Positions 23,362 to 33,752 of a stretch of 57,362 bases of DNA are shown here, piece after piece. Positions within the stretch are counted from its first letter, which is position 1. Every line of letters begins with the position of its first letter. The notes beneath the pieces are model-generated. The model saw only the letters and a program-made list of their open reading frames with translations. It searched no databases and was not told the origin of the DNA. The stretch spans positions 1 through 57,362 of the forward strand of contig NZ_ABFU01000032.1 of assembly GCF_000171615.1 (NCBI RefSeq). Direction: 5' to 3'. This stretch comes from Bacillus coahuilensis m4-4. GTDB taxonomy: Bacteria; Bacillota; Bacilli; Bacillales; Bacillaceae_K. The translations under genes were made by a program, and so were the position numbers.

Positions 23362-23757
23362 AGGTAGTAAAAAAGGGAAGAAAAGGCATTAGAGTTTCAA
23401 GATATAGCCTTTAAATTCATGATACCTGGTAAAACAGGTAATGATGTGTTTTTAGCCAGTATAGAAACGGCTAAAAAACAGTCTATTGACGCGATGCTTT
23501 ATTCACATCCTATTGGAGCACATTGTCACGAAGCAGGTCCTATCATTGGCTTATATGACTCTCAATGTGCCGTTCCGTTTAGGGGTGACATAAAAATTGT
23601 TCCAAATTCTGCTTACGCTTTAGAATATAATATAAAGAAGTATATACCAGAATGGGGAGAAGAAACCTTTATCTATTTAGAGCAACCTATTGCGGTGTTA
23701 GAAGATGGCGCGGTTTATTTAAATCCACGACAAGAAAGCTTTTACATAATAAAATAG
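23362..23757 (+). pseudogene. C-terminal remnant of an M24-family (Xaa-Pro peptidase-like) gene
   Basis: An open frame of ~130 codons with no proper start. It encodes the end of an M24 metallopeptidase-like protein: YSHPIGAHCHEAGPIIG (metal-binding His region) and ALEYNIKKYIPEW (Glu region), ending ...ESFYIIK. The N-terminal two thirds, including the Asp ligands, are absent: upstream is the glpK terminator and noncoding sequence. This is a deletion remnant rather than a frameshift artefact. It is unlikely to be active. Confidence 0.7.
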
Positions 23758-23837
23758 ACAAATTCTATAAATCTATAATTGTATCAATATCGTTAAACTT
23801 AAGAATTTTTGTCATCACAAGAAAGAGAGTGACATAA

Positions 23838-23874
23838 AATAAAAAAGAACTAAGATCACGGCCATGATCTTAGT
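23838..23874 (-). terminator. terminator of the holin-like toxin transcript
   Basis: CTAAGATCA and its complement TGATCTTAG; on the minus strand it is followed by TTCTTTTTT. It lies 80 bases after the toxin stop. Confidence 0.75.
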
Positions 23875-23952
23875 AAATTGGCAATAGACATACATTTTTT
23901 TCAGGCTTCTTCTTAACTAAGATTTCCCTTAGGATTAGAGTAAGAGGGAAAT

Positions 23953-24039
23953 CTATTTATCTTTACTATTTCCTTGAAGTGAGATCACTAATGTTGCAAA
24001 AATGATCATTAACGACAACGCTTCATATACGGTCATCAT
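23953..24039 (-). CDS. putative holin-like toxin (type I TA toxin family)
   Basis: A 28-residue peptide, MMTVYEALSLMIIFATLVISLQ..., with a perfect GGAGGG RBS. The MTVYEALSLMI opening is the hallmark of the small Firmicute 'putative holin-like toxin' peptides, which insert in the membrane and are usually held down by an antisense RNA. One transmembrane span and a short charged tail (GNSKDK) fit. A 600-base region without other genes surrounds it, room for a regulatory RNA. A sigma-A-like promoter lies at 24081-24108 and a terminator at 23838-23874. Confidence 0.8.
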   Translation of the reverse strand: MMTVYEALSLMIIFATLVISLQGNSKDK

Positions 24040-24080
24040 GGCTTTCCCTCCTTCTATACAAAAGATGGGCAGCCTGGTAA

Positions 24081-24108
24081 AATGTAGAATCTACTGCTAA
24101 AGACTCAA
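24081..24108 (-). promoter_or_regulatory. possible promoter of the holin-like toxin
   Basis: On the minus strand: TTGAGT, 16 bases, TACATT. It would give a leader of about 35 bases before the toxin ATG. Confidence 0.4.
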
Positions 24109-24336
24109 AAAGCATCTATATTTTAGAATATTCGTTACTTTTGATTCATACATATAAAGTGTAGGAACCAACACATCTAAATTCCCATGTGTACAGGGAT
24201 AAAGTTGTCATATTTCATTTGTACTCGGTGAACCTCCTAAATATTCCATTTTATTTTTTTATTTCTTTGTTTTTCAACACAGAGGTTGTTCCTTGCGAAA
24301 TGTAAAAGGCTTTCAAAATATTTATCCAATACTAAG

Positions 24337-24368
24337 AGATCTGATCAGTTCCTGTCAGGTCTTTTTTT
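24337..24368 (+). terminator. orphan plus-strand terminator opposite the toxin locus
   Basis: AGATCTGA / TCAGGTCT followed by seven Ts, with no plus-strand gene in the preceding 580 bases. It could end an antisense RNA transcribed against the toxin mRNA. Confidence 0.5.
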
Positions 24369-24369
24369 A

Positions 24370-24707
24370 CTTTCATAAACCCCCTTAACATGAAGCTTGC
24401 TAATTTTTAAAAAAAATGAATAGCGTAATGTATCTGAGTCATTAAATTTTAATAACTAAAAATGCTTTTAAGGGTTCGAGGAATAGAAGGTTTCTTAAGA
24501 AAAGTTAAGCTAACTTAAAGTTTAGAAATTAAATCATAAAGAAGGATACACTTTCCAAATGTCGAATAACTCTAAAAGCTAATACATGATTATATTTGTT
24601 TTGAAGCTATTTGGATTAAAGTATTCTCATCATTTATGAAGATAAGGTTATTTTCTTGTTTTATAAAGACATGTCGAAAGGAGAATACTAAAACAAGGAG
24701 TGATAGT
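24370..24707. other. intergenic upstream of peptidase E
   Basis: AT-rich sequence with no convincing ORF. It presumably holds the pepE promoter; none stands out clearly. Confidence 0.4.
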
Positions 24708-25375
24708 ATGAAACTTCTACTTACATCTGGAGGAATTACTAACAATAGCATATACAATGAGCTGGTTGACATGTTGGATAAGCCGATACCGACTCTAACG
24801 TCTTATGTATTCCGACTGCGATGTACGGTCATCCATGGGTAGGCCCTGGAGTTAAAGCTTGGAAGTTCATTAGCGGGAAAGAAGAGAATCCTATGGTCAA
24901 TCTTGGTTGGAAATCAGTCGGTGTGTTAGAGCTTACAGCGCTTCCAACCATAGATAAGGATAGATGGGTACCTTTGGTTCAAGAGATAGATGTTCTTCTG
25001 GTCTCAGGGGGAGATGCTCTTTACCTGTCCTATTGGATGAAACAATCCGGGCTGGCAGAACTTTTACCTTCGCTGAAAGCAGTCTATATAGGAATGAGTG
25101 CTGGAAGCATGGTGATGGCACCAACAGTAGGTGAATACTTTATTGGTTGGACTCCACCAGATGATAGTGATGAGGCCCTAGGACTAGTAGAATTTTCAAT
25201 TTTTCCCCATTTGAATCACGAATCGTTGCCGGGAAACACTTTAAAAGCTGCTGAAAAATGGGCAGCTTCTTTAAAAGGACCTGGCTATGCAATGGACGAT
25301 CAAACTGCCATTAAAGTCATCGACGATACGGCAGAAGTAATTTCCGAAGGGTATTGGAAACTCTTCCAAACTTAA
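24708..25375 (+). CDS. pepE: peptidase E-like serine peptidase (S51 family)
   Basis: A ~222-residue member of the S51 peptidases (PepE, cyanophycinase relatives), which hydrolyse alpha-aspartyl dipeptides or related bonds. It starts MKLLLTSGGITNNSI and carries the nucleophile elbow IGMSAGSMVM, preceded by LLVSGGDALYL. The late FPHLNHE supplies the likely catalytic His. One base is missing near 24788; repair gives ADSNVLCIPTAMYGHP. The ATG at 24708 has an AAGGAGTGATAGT leader. Close to, but slightly shorter than, E. coli PepE. Monocistronic. The exact substrate is not certain. Confidence 0.85.
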
Positions 25376-25538
25376 CATTCCATTTACTGTAAGGAATAAA
25401 AAAATAGATCAGAAACTAATGGATGTATCGACGGCTTGAGAATAGCACTCAATAACTTTTACAATCATTGGAGCAGTTTATTGTCCATAGATAATGATTG
25501 TTATCCGGTCAGTAGCAAATGTCGAAGGATTAATTAAG

Positions 25539-25569
25539 AACAACATCATGAGATGAAATGATGTTGTTT
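25539..25569 (+). terminator. hairpin downstream of pepE
   Basis: AACAACATCAT and its complement with a short loop. The T-run is interrupted, so it is a weak terminator or a processing site. Confidence 0.45.
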
Positions 25570-25691
25570 AGACCTTTTATTTTTAAAATATATATTGAAG
25601 AGCAGATATAAATTTTTATTCAGCTGGGTTAGGCTTTTTTCCATATTAAATATTGTAAGTGAAGGATGTATCGAAGAAGAGGTGAACATTT

Positions 25692-25727
<36 letters not shown>

Positions 25728-25780
25728 TGATTGAGATGTTAAATTGTCTCAAAACAAAAGTATACTCTTAACATTGAGAC

Positions 25781-25821
25781 AAAAAAAGAATTTCAGTAAT
25801 CTACAACTGAAATTCTTTTTT
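25781..25821 (-). terminator. terminator of the secreted 25.8-kb protein
   Basis: AAAAAAAGAATTTCAG and CTGAAATTCTTTTTT; symmetric enough to work in both directions. Confidence 0.8.
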
Positions 25822-25832
25822 CTATACATTAG

Positions 25833-26618
25833 TTATGGATTTGTTGAAAATTGAGCGTCTATTAATTTCCACTTATGATCTTCATAATACCAATAGGATT
25901 CGATTGAACCTATACCGTCTGCATTATAAGCACCACTAACTCCTTGGATTCCATGTAACCCAAGTCCTTTTTTCCCATTAACGTTAGACGGTTCTAGTAA
26001 TCCATACGGCTTTACCATAAGTTTGGTTGGCTTTACTAATTTCCCATCATTATACAAACCAATTCGTTCATAATCTTTTTTTCTCGAGCTTAAATCTATT
26101 GTGTAGGATTTTTCAGAATCTTCTAAGATAATTAACGCTTTATAATCATTCTCAAACCTTGCTTCCACTTTTACTGGTGGTGGAACTTGTAAATTTTTCT
26201 AGTTTTTGATTGGCTAAAGTATGAAGATCATAATGATATAACCCTCCACTACCTCCTGTAGCACTAGAATAAAATAAATCCACGATACCATCATGATTTA
26301 GATCTTCAAATGTAAGGGTTGGACTATATCCTGATTCGTATACAATTCGAAATTCTTCACCATTGTAGGATTTAATATCTGCCCAAACCGTTTGATAAAA
26401 TAAGGAGCTATCGGGAAAGAGAACTCCCGTAAGTTTGATAGAATCTGGATAATTATCTCCTGTAATATCTTTATTCCATTCTTGAATAACTAGTCCTGAC
26501 TCATATACATCTTCCTCATTATCCTGTTGAGCTGATTCATTTGCTAAAGCTCCCGTTACTGCTAATAATGACAAAAAAGAAAAAGACTAAAAAAAGCTGA
26601 TGTTAGTTCTTTTTTCAT
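25833..26618 (-). CDS. secreted hypothetical protein with FG-GAP/EF-hand-like loops
   Basis: About 262 residues with a signal peptide (MKKELTSAFFSLFLFLSLLAVTGALA). The mature part has two calcium-type loops, DITGDNYPD and DLNHDGIVD, followed by FYSSATGGSGGLYHY, like FG-GAP/VCBS repeat proteins. The second half shows no recognisable domain. Breaks: A6 at 26573-26578 within the signal peptide and T5 at 26194-26198 mid-gene. The ATG at 26618 follows GAGGAG. No partner gene; function unknown, probably extracellular. Confidence 0.7.
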
Positions 26619-26725
26619 GCCCATACTCCTCTTTTTAGATAGTATTCTTATATTATCCAGAGAATGAAAAATCATGTAATCCTACTTATTTTAAAACTTA
26701 GAATACAGTAGCAATGAATTTAGCG

Positions 26726-26762
26726 CAAAAAGCATGGTATTCATTCTACCATGCTTTTTTTA
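26726..26762 (-). terminator. terminator of parEC operon
   Basis: AAAAAGCATGGTA, a 7-base loop, and TACCATGCTTTTT, immediately after parC. Confidence 0.9.
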
Positions 26763-26764
26763 GA

Positions 26765-29178
26765 TTATTTAACTTCTAACCAGGCATCGATTACTTTTCC
26801 AGCTGATGCTTCATCAAGAACAAATGACCCGTTTGAATAACGATCATTATTACGTATAGTAGCACTAGTGATTCGTTCGACAATCCCTTTATCTGTTTGA
26901 ATCCAAATGGTATCATCGGTTGCGACAAAGGAAACAAAGACGATTCTATGAGGATTGTTCTTAAGCTCTCTTAGCATGACATTTCCTCTTTTGGCTCTAG
27001 TCGATACCTCAAACTCACTTACTTTCATTTTCTTTACGGCTCCACGTTGAGTCACGAGGAAAAGAGATTGATTTTCTTCAACCATCACACCATTTATAAC
27101 TGCGTCATCTTCTTTCAAATTAATCCCTTTCACACCGGCTGCTCTAGGTCCAACAATATTTACTTCCTCCTCGTTATATAGTAACGAATAACCGTTAGAA
27201 GTTGCTAAAAATAATTGTTTTCTACCGTCTGTGACATGGACATTTACTACCTCGTCATCACCTTTTAAGTTAATGGCAACGAGTGGTCTCGAGTATCGTT
27301 GTGCTTTATATTGTAGCAATTCAGATCTTTTAACCATTCCATTCTTGGTAACAAATAAAAGAAACGTATTTTCTTTAAACTCTTTTACAGGAATAACTTC
27401 AACTACTTGTTCTTCTTTATTGATTGGGACTAGACTTGCAACATGTTGTCCTAAGTCTTTCCAACGAATGTCTGGTAGTTCATGAACGGGGAAAAATAAA
27501 TAATTTCCTTTGTTCGTAAATACTAGAAGGTTATCTGTGGTATTAATCTCTTGCTGGAATAAACAACGATCCGTATCTTTCATTGCAAGGTCTTTCCCGT
27601 TAGAAGCATTAAACGATCTCATACTTGTACGTTTTATGTACCCACCCTTTGTGACGGTTACCATGACGTCTTCTGAGGCTACAAGAACTTCTAAATTAAT
27701 TTTAATTTCCTCAATTTCGTCCTCAATAACTGTTCTACGTGTATCGTTGTATGTCTTTTTTATAGCTTTTAATTTCTTTTTTTATTACTGATAGCAATTT
27801 GCTATCACTTGATAGGATACTGCTAAGTTCTTCTATCTTTTGTTTTAATTCATCTGCTTCAGCTTGTAAAGCTGTGATATCTGTATTTGTTAAGCGATAA
27901 AGCTGTAATGATACAATGGCTTCAGCTTGAATTTCAGAAAATGCATACAGTCTTATAATATTATCTTTAGCATCTCGTTTATCTTTAGAAGCTCGTATTG
28001 CAGTGATCACTTCATCTAAAATACTGATGGCTTTTATTATTCCGTCTACAATATGAGCGCGTTCTTTTGCCTTTCGAAGATCATAAGAAGCTCGGTTTGT
28101 TACCACTTCTTTTTGATGAGAAATATAGGCATCTAGGAGTTCTTTCACTCCCATTAATCGAGGACGTCGATTGTGAATTGCTACCATATTGAAATTATAT
28201 GTTATTTGAAGATCAGAATTTTTATAAAGGTAGTTTAAAACTCCTTTTGCATCTGCTTCTTTTTTCAATTCTATGACGATACGTAAACCAGTTCGGTCTG
28301 TTTCATCTCGTATTTCAGAAATTCCTTCTACTTTACGATCAACACGGAACTCGTCCATTTTTTTTACTTAAATTCGCCTTATTGATTTCATATGGTATCT
28401 CAGTAATCACGATCTGTTCACGACCACCACGTAATCCTTCAATATCAGCTTTTCCACGAACGACAAATTTGCCTTTACCCGTTTCATAAGCTTTTTTAAT
28501 TCCTTCAATTCCTTGAATGATTCCGCCCGTTGGAAAGTCAGGCCCCTTCATGACTGTCATGATATCATCAACTGAGCAAGATGGATTATCCATACGTAAT
28601 ATGGCTGCATCAATGACCTCTCCTAGTTGATGTGGAGGGATTTCTGTTGCATAACCAGCAGATATGCCCGTTGAGCCGTTTACTAATAAATTTGGAAATC
28701 TTGCTGGTAGAACAGTTGGTTCACTAGAGGTATCGTCGAAATTTGGGACAAATTCAACGGTTTCTTTTTCTATATCTCTTAATAGTTGAGAGGATATTGA
28801 CGATAGTCTTGCTTCTGTATAACGCATAGCAGCTGGAGGGTCACCGTCTATACTCCCATTATTGCCATGCATTTCAACTAAATAATTTCGGACTTTCCAG
28901 TCTTGACTCATTCTAACCATGGCGTCATAGACAGAAGTATCACCGTGTGGATGATAATTACCAATAACGTTCCCGACTGTTTTTGCTGATTTTCTAAATC
29001 CCTTTTCAAATGTGTTTCCTTCTACATGCATAGCGTATAGAATTCTTCTTTGAACTGGCTTTAAGCCATCACGTGCATCAGGAAGAGCACGGTCCTGAAT
29101 AATGTATTTACTGTATCGACCAAACCGGTCACCTAATACCTCTTCTAATGGTAAGTCTTGAAATTTTTCCGTTGACAT
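26765..29178 (-). CDS. parC: DNA topoisomerase IV subunit A
   Basis: ParC cleaves and rejoins DNA to decatenate sister chromosomes. About 804 residues. The winged-helix breakage domain shows [34 protein letters not shown] (quinolone region, Thr81 and Asp85) and the catalytic Tyr in [15 protein letters not shown]-terminal beta-pinwheel follows. Two shifts break the frame: one extra A in the run of 8 at 28358-28365 and one in the run at 27767-27770. As the gene is essential, both must be sequencing errors. Its ATG overlaps the parE stop by one base (TAATG), so it is coupled. Confidence 0.97.
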
Positions 29179-31151
29179 TATTCTTCCTCCTTGCCGACTG
29201 TCACATTTTCATTTTCTAAAATGCTGCCGTCTTCCTCTAGGCCAAACGCAACGTTATTTTCAATCCATTTTCGACGAGGCTCTACTTTGTCTCCCATTAA
29301 TGTTGTAACACGTCTTTCTGCTCGTGCTGCATCATCAATTCGTACACGGATTAGTGTTCTTGTTGAAGGATCCATGGTCGTTTCCCATAGCTGATCTGCA
29401 TTCATTTCACCAAGACCTTTGTATCGCTGAATAATATACCCGCGACCTATTTTCTTGATTGCATCCTTTAATTCTTCATCAGTCCAAGCATATTCGATCA
29501 CTTCTTTTTTACCAGTGCCTTTGCTTACTTTATATAGTGGAGGTAATGCAATGAACACTTTACCTGCCTCTATTAACGGCTTCATATAGCGATAAAAGAA
29601 GGTTAAAAGTAGCACTTGAATGTGAGCACCATCTGTATCGGCATCCGTCATAATCACGATCTTATCATAATTAACATCTTCCACATTAAATTCTGGCCCT
29701 ACTCCCGCTCCAATAGCATGTATGATCGTATTAATTTCTTCGTTCTTAAATATGTCTTGTAACTTTGCTTTCTCTGTATTGATAACTTTACCACGTAAAG
29801 GCAATATCGCTTGGAATTTGCGGTCTCTTCCTTGCTTAGCAGATCCACCAGCAGAGTCACCCTCGACAAGATATAATTCATTCCGTTCTGGATTTCTAGA
29901 TTGTGCAGGTGTTAACTTTCCAGATAAGACAGTCTCTGATTTTTTTCTTTTCTTACCGCTTCTAGCGTCTTCTCTAGCTTTTCTGGCTGCTTCTCTTGCC
30001 TGTGCTGCTTTTATCGCTTTCTTTATTAGTAATGCACTCGTATCTGGATTCTCTTCTAAAAAGTACTGTAAATGTTCGCTAACTACTTGATCTACTCCTG
30101 AACGGGCTTCGCTGGTCCCTAACTTTCCTTTTGTTTGTCCTTCAAATTGAAGTAATTCTTCAGGAATTCGAACAGAGATAATAGCAGTTAATCCTTCGCG
30201 TATATCGGTTCCTTCTAAATTTTTATCACGCTCTTTTAAAATAGAAACCTTTCTGGCGTATTCATTGAACACACGTGTCATTGCCGTCTTCGCCCCAGCC
30301 TCATGGGTTCCCCCGTCTTTCGTTCGGACGTTATTGACAAAACTCAATATATTTTCTGAGAACCCATCATTAAATTGAAATGCAAACTCAACTTCAATGC
30401 TGTTTTGTTCTCCCTCTAAAGAAACTACTTTATGTAAAGAATCTTTATCTTCATTTAAATATTCAACAAAAGCTTCAATACCTGTTTCGAAATGAAATAC
30501 GTCACGTTGATCAAAGCGTTCATCTATTATTTCAATTTTCATTCCTTTTAACAAAAATGCCGATTCCCTTAGTCGTTCAGATAATGTGTCATAATTAAAC
30601 GTAGTGGTACTAAACATGGTTGTGTCTGGTTTAAAGTGAATGGTTGTACCTGTACTTTTAGTAGAACCCATTCTCTCTAGAGAAGATGCAGGTTTTCCTC
30701 CATTTTCAAATCGTTGTTCATATACAATACCATCACGTTTAATCGTGACAACTAACCATTCAGACAAAGCATTTACAACAGAAGCACCTACACCGTGTAA
30801 TCCTCCGCTTGTTTTGTACCCACCTTGTCCAAATTTACCACCAGCATGTAATACAGTTAAAATTACTTCTGGAGTTGGTTTCCCGAGCTTATGCATACCA
30901 GTCGGCATACCTCTCCCCTTATCTTCTACACTAATGCTGTTATCTTTGTGGATTGTTACTTTTATGTGGTCTCCGTAACCAGCTAAGGCTTCGTCGACAG
31001 AATTATCTACAATTTCATACACTAAATGATGAAGACCTCTAGAATCGGTTGAACCAATATACATTCCCGGTCTTTTTCTGACAGCTTCCAGGCCTTCTAG
31101 TACCTGTATCGCATCATCATTATACTCGATGGTCTTTTTCTCTTTTGCCAC
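29178..31151 (-). CDS. parE: DNA topoisomerase IV subunit B
   Basis: ParE is the ATPase partner of ParC. The ~657-residue protein has the GHKL ATPase ([28 protein letters not shown]), a transducer domain, and TOPRIM ([22 protein letters not shown]). [15 protein letters not shown] distinguishes it from most non-GyrB-like proteins, and the adjacent parC fixes it as ParE rather than GyrB. I start at GTG 31151 ([12 protein letters not shown]) behind AGGGGAAT; the longer frame to 31196 has no RBS. Intact, one of the few long genes here without a frameshift. Confidence 0.97.
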   Translation of the reverse strand: MAKEKKTIEYNDDAIQVLEGLEAVRKRPGMYIGSTDSRGLHHLVYEIVDNSVDEALAGYGDHIKVTIHKDNSISVEDKGRGMPTGMHKLGKPTPEVILTVLHAGGKFGQGGYKTSGGLHGVGASVVNALSEWLVVTIKRDGIVYEQRFENGGKPASSLERMGSTKSTGTTIHFKPDTTMFSTTTFNYDTLSERLRESAFLLKGMKIEIIDERFDQRDVFHFETGIEAFVEYLNEDKDSLHKVVSLEGEQNSIEVEFAFQFNDGFSENILSFVNNVRTKDGGTHEAGAKTAMTRVFNEYARKVSILKERDKNLEGTDIREGLTAIISVRIPEELLQFEGQTKGKLGTSEARSGVDQVVSEHLQYFLEENPDTSALLIKKAIKAAQAREAARKAREDARSGKKRKKSETVLSGKLTPAQSRNPERNELYLVEGDSAGGSAKQGRDRKFQAILPLRGKVINTEKAKLQDIFKNEEINTIIHAIGAGVGPEFNVEDVNYDKIVIMTDADTDGAHIQVLLLTFFYRYMKPLIEAGKVFIALPPLYKVSKGTGKKEVIEYAWTDEELKDAIKKIGRGYIIQRYKGLGEMNADQLWETTMDPSTRTLIRVRIDDAARAERRVTTLMGDKVEPRRKWIENNVAFGLEEDGSILENENVTVGKEEE

Positions 31152-31692
31152 GAATATTCCCCTTTCAAAACTACTAGTCAGCAGAACAATAAACACTTTC
31201 GAATGATCTGTTACTCTCTATCATATCAATAATCACGTGAATTATTTAGATATTTTCATGCCGAGAACGGATGTTCGCTAGGTTAATTTTAGCATTATTT
31301 CTGCAATCGTCTATTGCTTATTTTACTTGTTTCTTGAGATTTGGCAAATCCATTTTGAATTTTCGAGCTCATATTTTACCAAAATATCTAATTACGATAC
31401 AATTTAGTACCTTTATTAATAAAATATTATGGTGGATTAACTACCACATTGTTGGGTGGTGTTATACTACTCGTCTTATTTTTATCCCATGGATTGTTCA
31501 ACAACGCTGCTCATTTTTGTAAAATGATTTCGCTTTTTCGCTCAGCTATTCCCCCAAAGACATTGAATACGCTTTACAGATAGGCCCTGCACGAAGAAAG
31601 TGCTTTAGCACTATTGAGGAGTCTTCGCCAATCTTCTCCAATCAACAGCTGGAGATTTGCAATAATCAATCATTCTCTTTAGCAGAGTCAAC
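31152..31692. other. intergenic region with parE promoter zone and a degenerate repeat
   Basis: Some 540 bases between parE and the CoA-binding gene. An 83-codon frame at 31271-31522 lacks an RBS and family resemblance, so I do not call it. The right part is an old copy of a dispersed repeat. Confidence 0.5.
31541..31655 (-). repeat. degenerate copy of Bacillaceae-type intergenic repeat
   Basis: The minus strand reads GTTGATTGGAGAAGATTGGC, then GAAGACTCCT. This resembles a GC-rich interspersed element common between genes in Bacillaceae, whose ends read GATTGGAGCGGAAGGCG and GAAGACTCCTG. Another copy is at 47446. Confidence 0.45.
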
Positions 31693-31737
31693 CAAAAAAA
31701 AACAAGGCTAGTTGGTTTCCAACCAGATAGCCTTGTG
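31693..31737 (-). terminator. terminator of the opu-like/CoA-binding operon
   Basis: ACAAGGCTA and TAGCCTTGT bracket an inner GGTTTCC hairpin; the minus strand ends in nine Ts. Confidence 0.85.
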
Positions 31738-31749
31738 TAAATAGGATTA

Positions 31750-32166
31750 TCATTTTCTTGTTAAACTATGTTCTACTTTAATACAACGGTCCATAATAAC
31801 TGTATGACCTTTTTCTTTTAGAAAGTCATACGCTTCTTGATTTTCAACACCTAATTGAGCCCAAAAGACATCTGCATCTACTTCATTAAATTCTTCAGCC
31901 AATTGTGGTAAATATTCTGATCTTCTAAAAATATTAACAATATCGATATGTCCTTCTATATCACGAATGGAACGAACCGCTTTCACTCCAAGTACTTCAT
32001 CTACTGTTGGATTAACAGGGATAATTTCGTAACCAGCTGATTGCAATGCTTCAGCTATCATATAGGAGGTGCGTTCCTTGTTATCACTTAGTCCAACAAC
32101 AGCAATCCTTTTCGAATCTTCTAAGATCTTTCCGATTTCATCGCGTGATGGATTTTCAATCATCAT
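31750..32166 (-). CDS. CoA-binding domain protein (YccU/YneT-like)
   Basis: A 138-residue Rossmann-fold protein of the CoA_binding family, similar to E. coli YccU and B. subtilis YneT. Features are IAVVGLSDNKERTSY near residue 20, IIPVNPTVDEVLG, and MDRCIKVEH at the end. The fold binds acyl-CoA or nucleotide; the physiological role is unknown. It lies 20 bases downstream of the betaine-binding protein gene, so it probably shares that transcript. In B. subtilis yneT also neighbours parE. Intact. Confidence 0.9.
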   Translation of the reverse strand: MMIENPSRDEIGKILEDSKRIAVVGLSDNKERTSYMIAEALQSAGYEIIPVNPTVDEVLGVKAVRSIRDIEGHIDIVNIFRRSEYLPQLAEEFNEVDADVFWAQLGVENQEAYDFLKEKGHTVIMDRCIKVEHSLTRK

Positions 32167-32186
32167 TACACCAGCCTTTCTTAAGA

Positions 32187-33077
32187 TTATTCTTCAATTA
32201 AGCCTTTTGAAAGTAAGAAATCTCTAGCAACCGTACGATAATCCTCTTTATCAATATCTACTCTTCCATTCATGGCTCTCATATCTTCTTCGGTAATTTG
32301 TCCAGCAAGCTTATTTAGTGTATCTTCCAAATCTGGATATTCTTCTAAAACTTCCATTCTTACGATAGGAGCTGCGTAGTATGGAGGAAATAATCCAAGA
32401 TCATCTTCTGTCGCTATTAGATTATATTGATCAATTCGTGCATCAGTAGTAAAACCAGTAATAACATCCACTTCTCCATTTTTTACGGCTTCATACATAA
32501 TATTAGGATCAAAGCTTTCAGTACCTTTAAATTCAAACCCATATTTATCTTTTAAGGCATCAAATCCGTCTGTACGTTCATAAAAAGGATGAGGTGCGCC
32601 AAATACTAATTCATTTGCAACTGGAACTAGATCACTATATGTTTTAGCTTCAATTCCTTCGTCAGCTCTTAGCGCTAGTGTATACGTATTTTGAAAGCCA
32701 AGTGGCTCTAACCATTTAGCGTTATACTGTTCCTGATACCCTTTATTGACTCTGTCAAATACTTCCTCAGCCGATTCTCCTTCTTTAGCAGGATCTTTTA
32801 ATACAGCTTCTAAGCCTGTACCCGTGTACTCAACGTAAACGTCAATTTCACCTTTCTCAAGAGCCGGAGTTAAAACAGCTACTTCTCCTAACCCTTCTTT
32901 TAATTCAATTTCATAATCTGTATTCTCTTCTAAGTATTCTGCAATCACGTAAGTAAGAATGTATTGTTCTGTCCAGTTTTTACCTGACACAACAATGGGA
33001 TCTTTTCCTTCATTGTTTGAACATGCACTAATAATAAAAGAAAGGATAAGCGCGACTACCAATAAGCTCTTTTTCAC
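32187..33077 (-). CDS. glycine betaine/carnitine-type ABC transporter substrate-binding lipoprotein
   Basis: A 296-residue OpuCC/OsmF-type binding protein. The lipoprotein signal ends FIISACSN (Cys near residue 19), so it is membrane-tethered outside. The fold signature SGKNWTEQYIL and GEIDVYVEYTGTGLEAVL match family members that bind betaines or choline. Aromatic-box residues cannot be verified from sequence alone. It starts at GTG 33077 behind AGGGGGAA. Order is ATPase, permease, binding protein on the minus strand. Ligand specificity is inferred from family only. Confidence 0.88.
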   Translation of the reverse strand: MKKSLLVVALILSFIISACSNNEGKDPIVVSGKNWTEQYILTYVIAEYLEENTDYEIELKEGLGEVAVLTPALEKGEIDVYVEYTGTGLEAVLKDPAKEGESAEEVFDRVNKGYQEQYNAKWLEPLGFQNTYTLALRADEGIEAKTYSDLVPVANELVFGAPHPFYERTDGFDALKDKYGFEFKGTESFDPNIMYEAVKNGEVDVITGFTTDARIDQYNLIATEDDLGLFPPYYAAPIVRMEVLEEYPDLEDTLNKLAGQITEEDMRAMNGRVDIDKEDYRTVARDFLLSKGLIEE

Positions 33078-33096
33078 TGTATTTTCCCCCTGGAAA

Positions 33097-33752
33097 TTAT
33101 TTATTTATGAGAAACACCTTTTGGCGTAGCTCTTTTTCAACCCAACGAAGGATTAAATCAAACAGAATTGCAAGTAAAGCAGCTGGAATTGCACCTGCAA
33201 GAACTAAATAATTGTTCCATGATGTTAATCCTCGATAAATTAAATCACCTAATCCACCGGCACCAACAAATGTTGCAAGCGTTGCAATCCCTACTGTTAA
33301 TACAGTTGCAGTTCGTATACCTGCCATAATAAATGGTAAGGCAAGTGGAAGTTCGATTTTTGTTAGTAATTGCCGGTCTGTCATGCCCATTCCTTTACCT
33401 GCCTCAATGACCGCTTGATCAACACTAATGATCCCTGTATATGTATTTCTTAAAATGGGTAATAGTGCATAAATAATTAGAGCGATAATAGCTGTTAAGC
33501 TTCCTGTTCCTAGTAAAGGTACAAGAAATCCAAACAGGGCAAGACTTGGGATAGTTTGAAAAACCGCTGTAACGCCGATAAACCACTCTGCCGTCTTTTG
33601 CTTCCTAGATATGTATACACCTAACGGTAAAGATATTACGATAGCAAAGAGGACAGATATTAGCGAAAGAAATAAATGCTCTGATAAATTTCAAGTAAAA
33701 TATCCGATCTAGATGAAACTGTGTCTATAAAAGTAGTAATAACATTAATCAT
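33097..33752 (-). CDS. ABC transporter permease, OpuCB/OpuBB-like
   Basis: A ~217-residue membrane permease with about six spans. The BPD_transp_1 region reads AVIEAGKGMGMTDRQLLTKIELPLALP, including the EAA loop that docks the ATPase, and AGGLGDLIYRG near the end. One shift near 33685-33692 splits the frame; repair gives ISVLFAIVISLPLGVYISRK. Its ATG (33752) overlaps the ATPase stop by eight bases, so it is coupled. Canonical OpuC/OpuB loci carry a second permease (OpuCD/BD); none is here. Confidence 0.88.

Noticed and set aside
27767..28365. Programmed ribosomal frameshifting in parC and other genes
   Set aside because: No slippery heptamer with downstream structure; breaks occur in many unrelated genes and in both directions, so sequencing error is simpler.
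26765..29178. parC as a decayed pseudogene
   Set aside because: Essential gene; both breaks are single extra bases in A/T runs and repair gives a full-length canonical ParC.
31271..31522. 83-codon plus-strand frame between parE and the CoA-binding gene
   Set aside because: No RBS, no family resemblance, composition of translated AT-rich noncoding DNA.
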